A stretch of DNA of 64,000 nt from Symbiodinium kawagutii. Lineage: Eukaryota; Sar; Dinophyceae; Suessiales; Symbiodiniaceae. Of this stretch, positions 60,501 through 64,000 are shown one piece after another (the first letter of the stretch is position 1; each line of letters opens with the position of its first letter). The notes below the pieces were generated by a model that was given only the letters and a program-made list of their open reading frames with translations, ran no database searches and was not told where the DNA came from. Made by a program: the position numbers and the translations under genes. Where the stretch lies: NCBI GenBank assembly GCA_009767595.1, contig VSDK01010418.1:1-64000 (forward strand), read 5' to 3'.

Positions 60501-63500
60501 ATGATTTGGTAAGAAACCCCCATATGGTGATTTCTCAAGTCATAGGGGTGCCACCAAATCATCCAATATTCACCATGTTCAATAGAAAACCAGCTATTTT
60601 TTGGGTTTCCTATTTTGAGAACCCCCCACATGGAATCACAAACGCAGATGATTTCCTTTCAATCCGGAAAGTCTCATGTGCAATGCATTTCCCTCGCACA
60701 GGACTCACGAACCAAGCGACTTCCTGTCCAACTTTGCAGGGCTTCAAAACCATAGGTGGCCCATGTTGGCTGCTACCTTTTGTGAAGATTTCCGTTGTTG
60801 ATCATGATGATCCTCAAGAAACACCTGATAGTATAAACGCGGCTTTCCATCAATGAAGGGCACCACCAAGCTGCAAACTTTTCGAAGTTTATGAAACGGA
60901 GCACAATGACAATGGTATACAATGGTCATAGATTCTAATTAATACAATCGGGTGACAATGTGGAAACCATGAGGCTGGAATGTTGATACTTTTACGATCA
61001 TTCTTGGATACTTGGCAGGTACTGTATCTAGGATATTGCCCTAGCAACAACCTCGTGTATCCTTGTGTAATACAGTATCTGCGTCTATATCTTCTTGTGG
61101 TGATTATATTTCAAGTCTACTAATGAATGTCGGGTATCATCGGTAAATAGTTTATACACCATCCATATCCCAACGTGGTGCCGTTGATTCACCATCTCCT
61201 AATGCTGTTGGTTGATTCACCATATTGAGGCTTCTCAAAATAGGGGACCCCTAAAAATGGCTGGTTCATTGTGGTCTATTACTAGAAGGGAGTAATGACT
61301 TGGATGGCTTGGGGGGTCCCTTCTGGCTTGAGAAACCCCCATGTGGTTCTCCTCCCTCGGCGCTTGCGCGGAGCATTTGGAGTCCTTTAAAGAGGTCGTA
61401 GACCAGAATCGTCTGCACCATGAGGAGGACCTGCGCGAGTGCGCCCAAGGAACCAGCCATGGACCCCCAAAATCCATGTTTTATTGATGTAAATGATTTA
61501 TATTGGATGATTATGGATGATTTGGGGGGTCCCTCTATTTTGAGAAACAGCTATTGGAACCGTTGGAAACCCCTGTAATTGATGGATAAAACTAGGCCTT
61601 CCAACGTAGATTTTCTCATCAAGCAATCCAGTAATGGTGAGAAGGTCTAACAAGGCATAGTAGCAGAAGCTTCGGAACACAAAAATGTTGAACATCAGGA
61701 AATCCATGAAATTGTTAAACCCAAAGCCATGTAGAGCCAACTATATCCCAAAAAATCCTGAAATCTCGAGCTGCAGTTGGGATTGCTCCTTGGCCAAGGC
61801 ACATTTAAGCCCAACCAAAAGAGGAGGCGCCCGAGCCACATCGCAACTAAACTTTTCCACACGAAGCCCAGTGTGGTCACGCTGGATCCTGAGCATCACA
61901 GCATCACCACTTCATATCATTGACCACCATATGGTTGATAATGGTGAAGAATGGCCAATATGGCTAACAATGGTTTATATATGTATATATTGGTTGATGG
62001 TGGGTGTATCAAGAATTGTCGTGATGAATTGAATCAGTTCTGCCCTAGCAGCTATGTCCTATATATGTAGTACCCAAACTGAGTAGGAAACGCTTGACTT
62101 CTCTACAAACTTGCTCCACCAGCCAGCAGACTTATTCAGGATGAGGATGTCCCTTGGTGGCCTGATGATATTTTTGTGCTGACCCATATCTGTACAGGTG
62201 CATGGACTTCAAAATTCACAACTGGCTGCAGTAAACCGGAACCGCAAGGGGGTTGTCGGCCGACCAGAAACAGAAATGTTTGTGCCCGATTCTGCCATCA
62301 CTTTGAACCAAACCTCAGATTTTGGAGTAATCAGCAAGAGAAATCCATCATATGGTGATTTTTGAAAATAGGGGACCCCCAAAACATGGTTGGTTCATTA
62401 CTATGAACAACTAATATTGGATGATTTGGGGGTCCCTTATTTTGAGACACCCATATCAGTAAACTTCAATGCTGGTATCCAAAGAACCAACTCCGCGGTA
62501 CCACTTCTGGACGTATGAACACTAAACACAAATCATCATGAAGCAGTAGTACCACCATGAACCATCATCAACTATCAACAATCAACATGACAAGTACGCA
62601 TCAACCACCATCATTTTATCAATATCTATATCTATTCAATAACCATCAAGTACCCATCATTGACCAACATCAAGCACCAATTATCATATCTATATCTATT
62701 CATTAACCCATCATTAACCATAACTAACCATCATTACCCATCATGAATCACAAATCTCCATCTATTCATTAACCCATCATCAACCCTGATTAACCCATCA
62801 TCAACCCTCATTGATCCATCATAAACCGTACTTCTAGCCACCATTCACCGCCCCCCCGGACATGGTGCGTCCGGGCGTCCGATGGCCGCCAGAAAGCTGG
62901 CTGCAATGGCCGTGGGCGTCCGCCCAAAGCGCGAGATCATCAGAGAGCCCGGCGAGCACAGAATCCCTGGCGAGGACGGGCTTGTGGAGAGGGAGATCCG
63001 GGGGATACAGCTGGGTTGGTGGTGAACCAAGCCCTACCCAAGGGTTGTTAATAGCTGTTAACCAGCCAGCCAGTGGTATTACCCCAGGGGTTGATACAGC
63101 TGGTGGTTACAACCATTAACAGTTGTTAATAATATGGGATGATAATTGGCAAGAATGTTGAGAACGACTGGTTGGTGATTTCAAGCCCGTGACCATGGGG
63201 AGGGGGAAGTAGTACCAGGGTACCATGACCATGGGTGTCCATAGGGAGAGAGTGCTGATGGGAGGGGGGAGGGGGGTTGAGCAATTTGGTTGGTGATTCA
63301 ACCCTTATGAACTTGTCAACCAAGCATTTGTTAATAATTACGTTAGGGGGGAATTGTTTGAAACCACTAGCCAGTTTTATATAATATATAAATGTATATA
63401 TATATATTCATATCGGGTTTGACCAGAGATATTAGAGGTTGATCAAATCATTGATCAATGAACTCCTTGTGGGAGGGAGTTTTTTGTTTTTTTGTGGTAC

Positions 63501-63750
63501 CAAATATATGTAGATACATATAGGGAGTTGGCATGGATAAATCTGGATAAGTACCTTGAGATCAACTGCCTTACATAGGCGGATTGTTGAAGTAGATAGC
63601 ACATCTTGAAGTGGATCAACCCTGAGGTCCCTTGGCGCTTGAGCTCCTCGCGCCTGTAAAGGAGCTCACCACAAAGAGGGATGCAAAGTCTGCATTGGAC
63701 AGTCGCATCCCCTCGCAGATTGGGGTCTTGAAGCTCTGTAGCAAGCCATC
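57549..63750 (-). CDS. Major facilitator superfamily transporter, fragmentary multi-exon gene
   Basis: Exons on the - strand, best to weakest. 59688-59484 (LAQRLSRLTEVFIFLSGIAA to SPALVPFLG) gives transmembrane helices 7 and 8 with the loop FGYSPNNAGF. 60092-59933 (SHEVFLVVGAFVSTLLFAYL and a basic loop) gives helix 6 and joins the former in phase 0. 57750-57549 (VAVSASYSCLPMVIAASAP to TIGVIKDR) gives helices 10-11. About 58833-58768 (LGLATLTIAFLVIGIFRLAI) gives helix 9. 63750-63670 (DGLLQSFKTPICEGMRLSNA, then DFASLFV) resembles the loop after helix 1. About 62990-62880 (SLMISRFGRTPTAIAA) resembles the conserved loop between helices 2 and 3. The pattern is closest in my memory to MFSD1-like transporters. 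The gene is incomplete: other exons, both termini and the link between helices 8 and 9 are not resolved, and the 5' end may lie beyond the window. Substrate unknown. Confidence 0.62.
60441..60630. mobile_element. Two adjoining inverted-repeat elements in the transporter gene
   Basis: Degenerate copies of the family: ends TTTCTTAGAATTGGGAACCC, ATTTCTCAAGTCATAGGGG and GGGTTTCCTATTTTGAGAA with AAATCATCCAATATT inside. They lie in a probable intron, upstream of the helix 6 exon. Confidence 0.5.
61231..61338. mobile_element. Inverted-repeat element, possibly an introner
   Basis: Left end CTTCTCAAAATAGGGGACCC and right end GGGGGGTCCC...CTTGAGAAAC are inverted repeats. On the - strand the element begins GTTTCTCAA and ends TTTTGAGAAG, so it would carry its own GT donor and AG acceptor. 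Confidence 0.55.
61340..61450. other. Probable short exon, strand undecided
   Basis: Between two inverted-repeat elements is a G+C-rich island. The - strand reads VLLMVQTILVYDLFKGLQML after an AG|G acceptor (hydrophobic, would suit the transporter). The + strand reads CAEHLESFKEVVDQNRLHHE (hydrophilic). Both have high third-position G+C. The - reading is preferred because the surrounding block is on the - strand. Confidence 0.4.
61461..61547. mobile_element. Inverted-repeat element, 87 bases
   Basis: Left end GGACCCCCAAAATCC, right end GGATGATTTGGGGGGTCCC and CTATTTTGAGAAAC. On the - strand it starts with GTTTCTCAAAATAG, a ready GT donor. The outer part of the left inverted repeat is missing. 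Confidence 0.5.
61764..61888 (-). other. Candidate exon on the - strand
   Basis: After an AG|G acceptor the frame reads IQRDHTGLRVEKFSCDVARA and LLVGLKCALAKEQSQLQLE. It is hydrophilic, protein-like and has high third-position G+C. It does not resemble a transporter helix, so it may be a loop of the transporter or part of another gene. Confidence 0.35.
62361..62447. mobile_element. Inverted-repeat element, 87 bases, best-preserved copy
   Basis: Left end TTTGAAAATAGGGGACCCCC and right end GGGGGTCCCTTATTTTGAGA are inverted repeats matching about 20 of 23 positions. The interior is only about 40 bases (ATGGTTGGTTCATTAC.. ATTGGATGA), so it is non-coding, like a miniature inverted-repeat element. 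At least five relatives lie at 56390-62450, all within or beside the - strand transporter gene. Confidence 0.65.
62518..62845. repeat. Imperfect ACCATCATTAACC repeats
   Basis: A run of short imperfect units (CATCATTAACCAT, ACCCATCATCAACC, ATCTATATCTATTCA). Similar tracts occur at 32790-33220, 45560-45780, 52200-52460 and 53500-53880. The last two lie in introns of the SET gene. Confidence 0.6.
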
Positions 63751-64000
63751 CTGGTAGCTGACGCATGCTGACGCTGGTTTCCGTAAGCTGTGATACCCCC
63801 TCACAGCACTGACGGCCCCAGAATTCTGAGCGAAAACCATGGATTTCTGACCGTATACGCTCTTGGTATAACATGACATAACACTGCCATCATCACACAC
63901 TGCTGCAAGGTTTCTTATTCCTGTCGGACTCCTACGTGATGCTACTGGCAACACGATTCAATCTTGATGCCAAGCATCATGGAAATACGGCCCAGGAATA
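63751..64000. other. Right edge; possible upstream sequence of the transporter gene
   Basis: The - strand frame containing the 63670-63750 exon stays open up to about 63954, so the exon may begin earlier or the true start may lie beyond the window. No signal decides it. Confidence 0.4.

Noticed and set aside
1-64000. CRISPR arrays, bacterial operons, rRNA or tRNA genes
   Set aside because: No repeat-spacer pattern, ribosome-binding-site context or recognisable RNA gene was seen. Gene structure is eukaryotic.

Overview
The window is nuclear DNA of a eukaryote, most likely a dinoflagellate of the Symbiodiniaceae or a relative. I infer this from the gene structure. Many short exons are separated by introns of a few hundred bases. 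Several introns begin with GC or GA instead of GT, and most acceptors read AG followed by G. Genes lie in long blocks on one strand, flanked by tandem paralogues, (TTG)n tracts and small inverted-repeat elements. Nothing looks prokaryotic. Introns were placed by eye from splice signals, open phase and protein sense, with no transcript data.

From 1 to about 47.3 kb every gene I can support is on the + strand. The core is a head-to-tail array of four paralogues (967-4825, 16896-20419, 23138-27183, 34383-37786). Each has two exons and encodes an N-terminal domain and coiled coil, a class 3 lipase domain split by the single intron, a helical linker, and a C-terminal array of cysteine-type leucine-rich repeats with 17, 10, 15 or 6 units. 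The fourth copy is broken in exon 1. Between the copies lie unrelated multi-exon genes: a 202-residue protein with an acidic IDID motif and a TDRGMH motif (8360-10006), a long protein ending in a SAM domain (10143-14910), a small secreted protein (30082-30668), a protein with a C-terminal membrane helix (31691-33556), the 3' end of a coiled protein (39114-40704), and a six-exon protein with a basic glycine-rich tail (43049-47335).

From about 50.8 kb to the end the genes are on the - strand: a seven-exon SET-domain methyltransferase (54039 down to 50861) and fragments of a major facilitator transporter (63750 down to 57549). The two blocks therefore converge. The junction holds a 45-base tandem repeat, then an extremely A+T-rich tract (about 48.07-49.83 kb) that contains a 770-base assembly gap.

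The most unusual content is the lipase-LRR array: an apparently catalytic class 3 lipase fused to a repeat array that changes length between copies by unequal exchange. Its role is unknown. A recognition or lipid-signalling function is only an inference.
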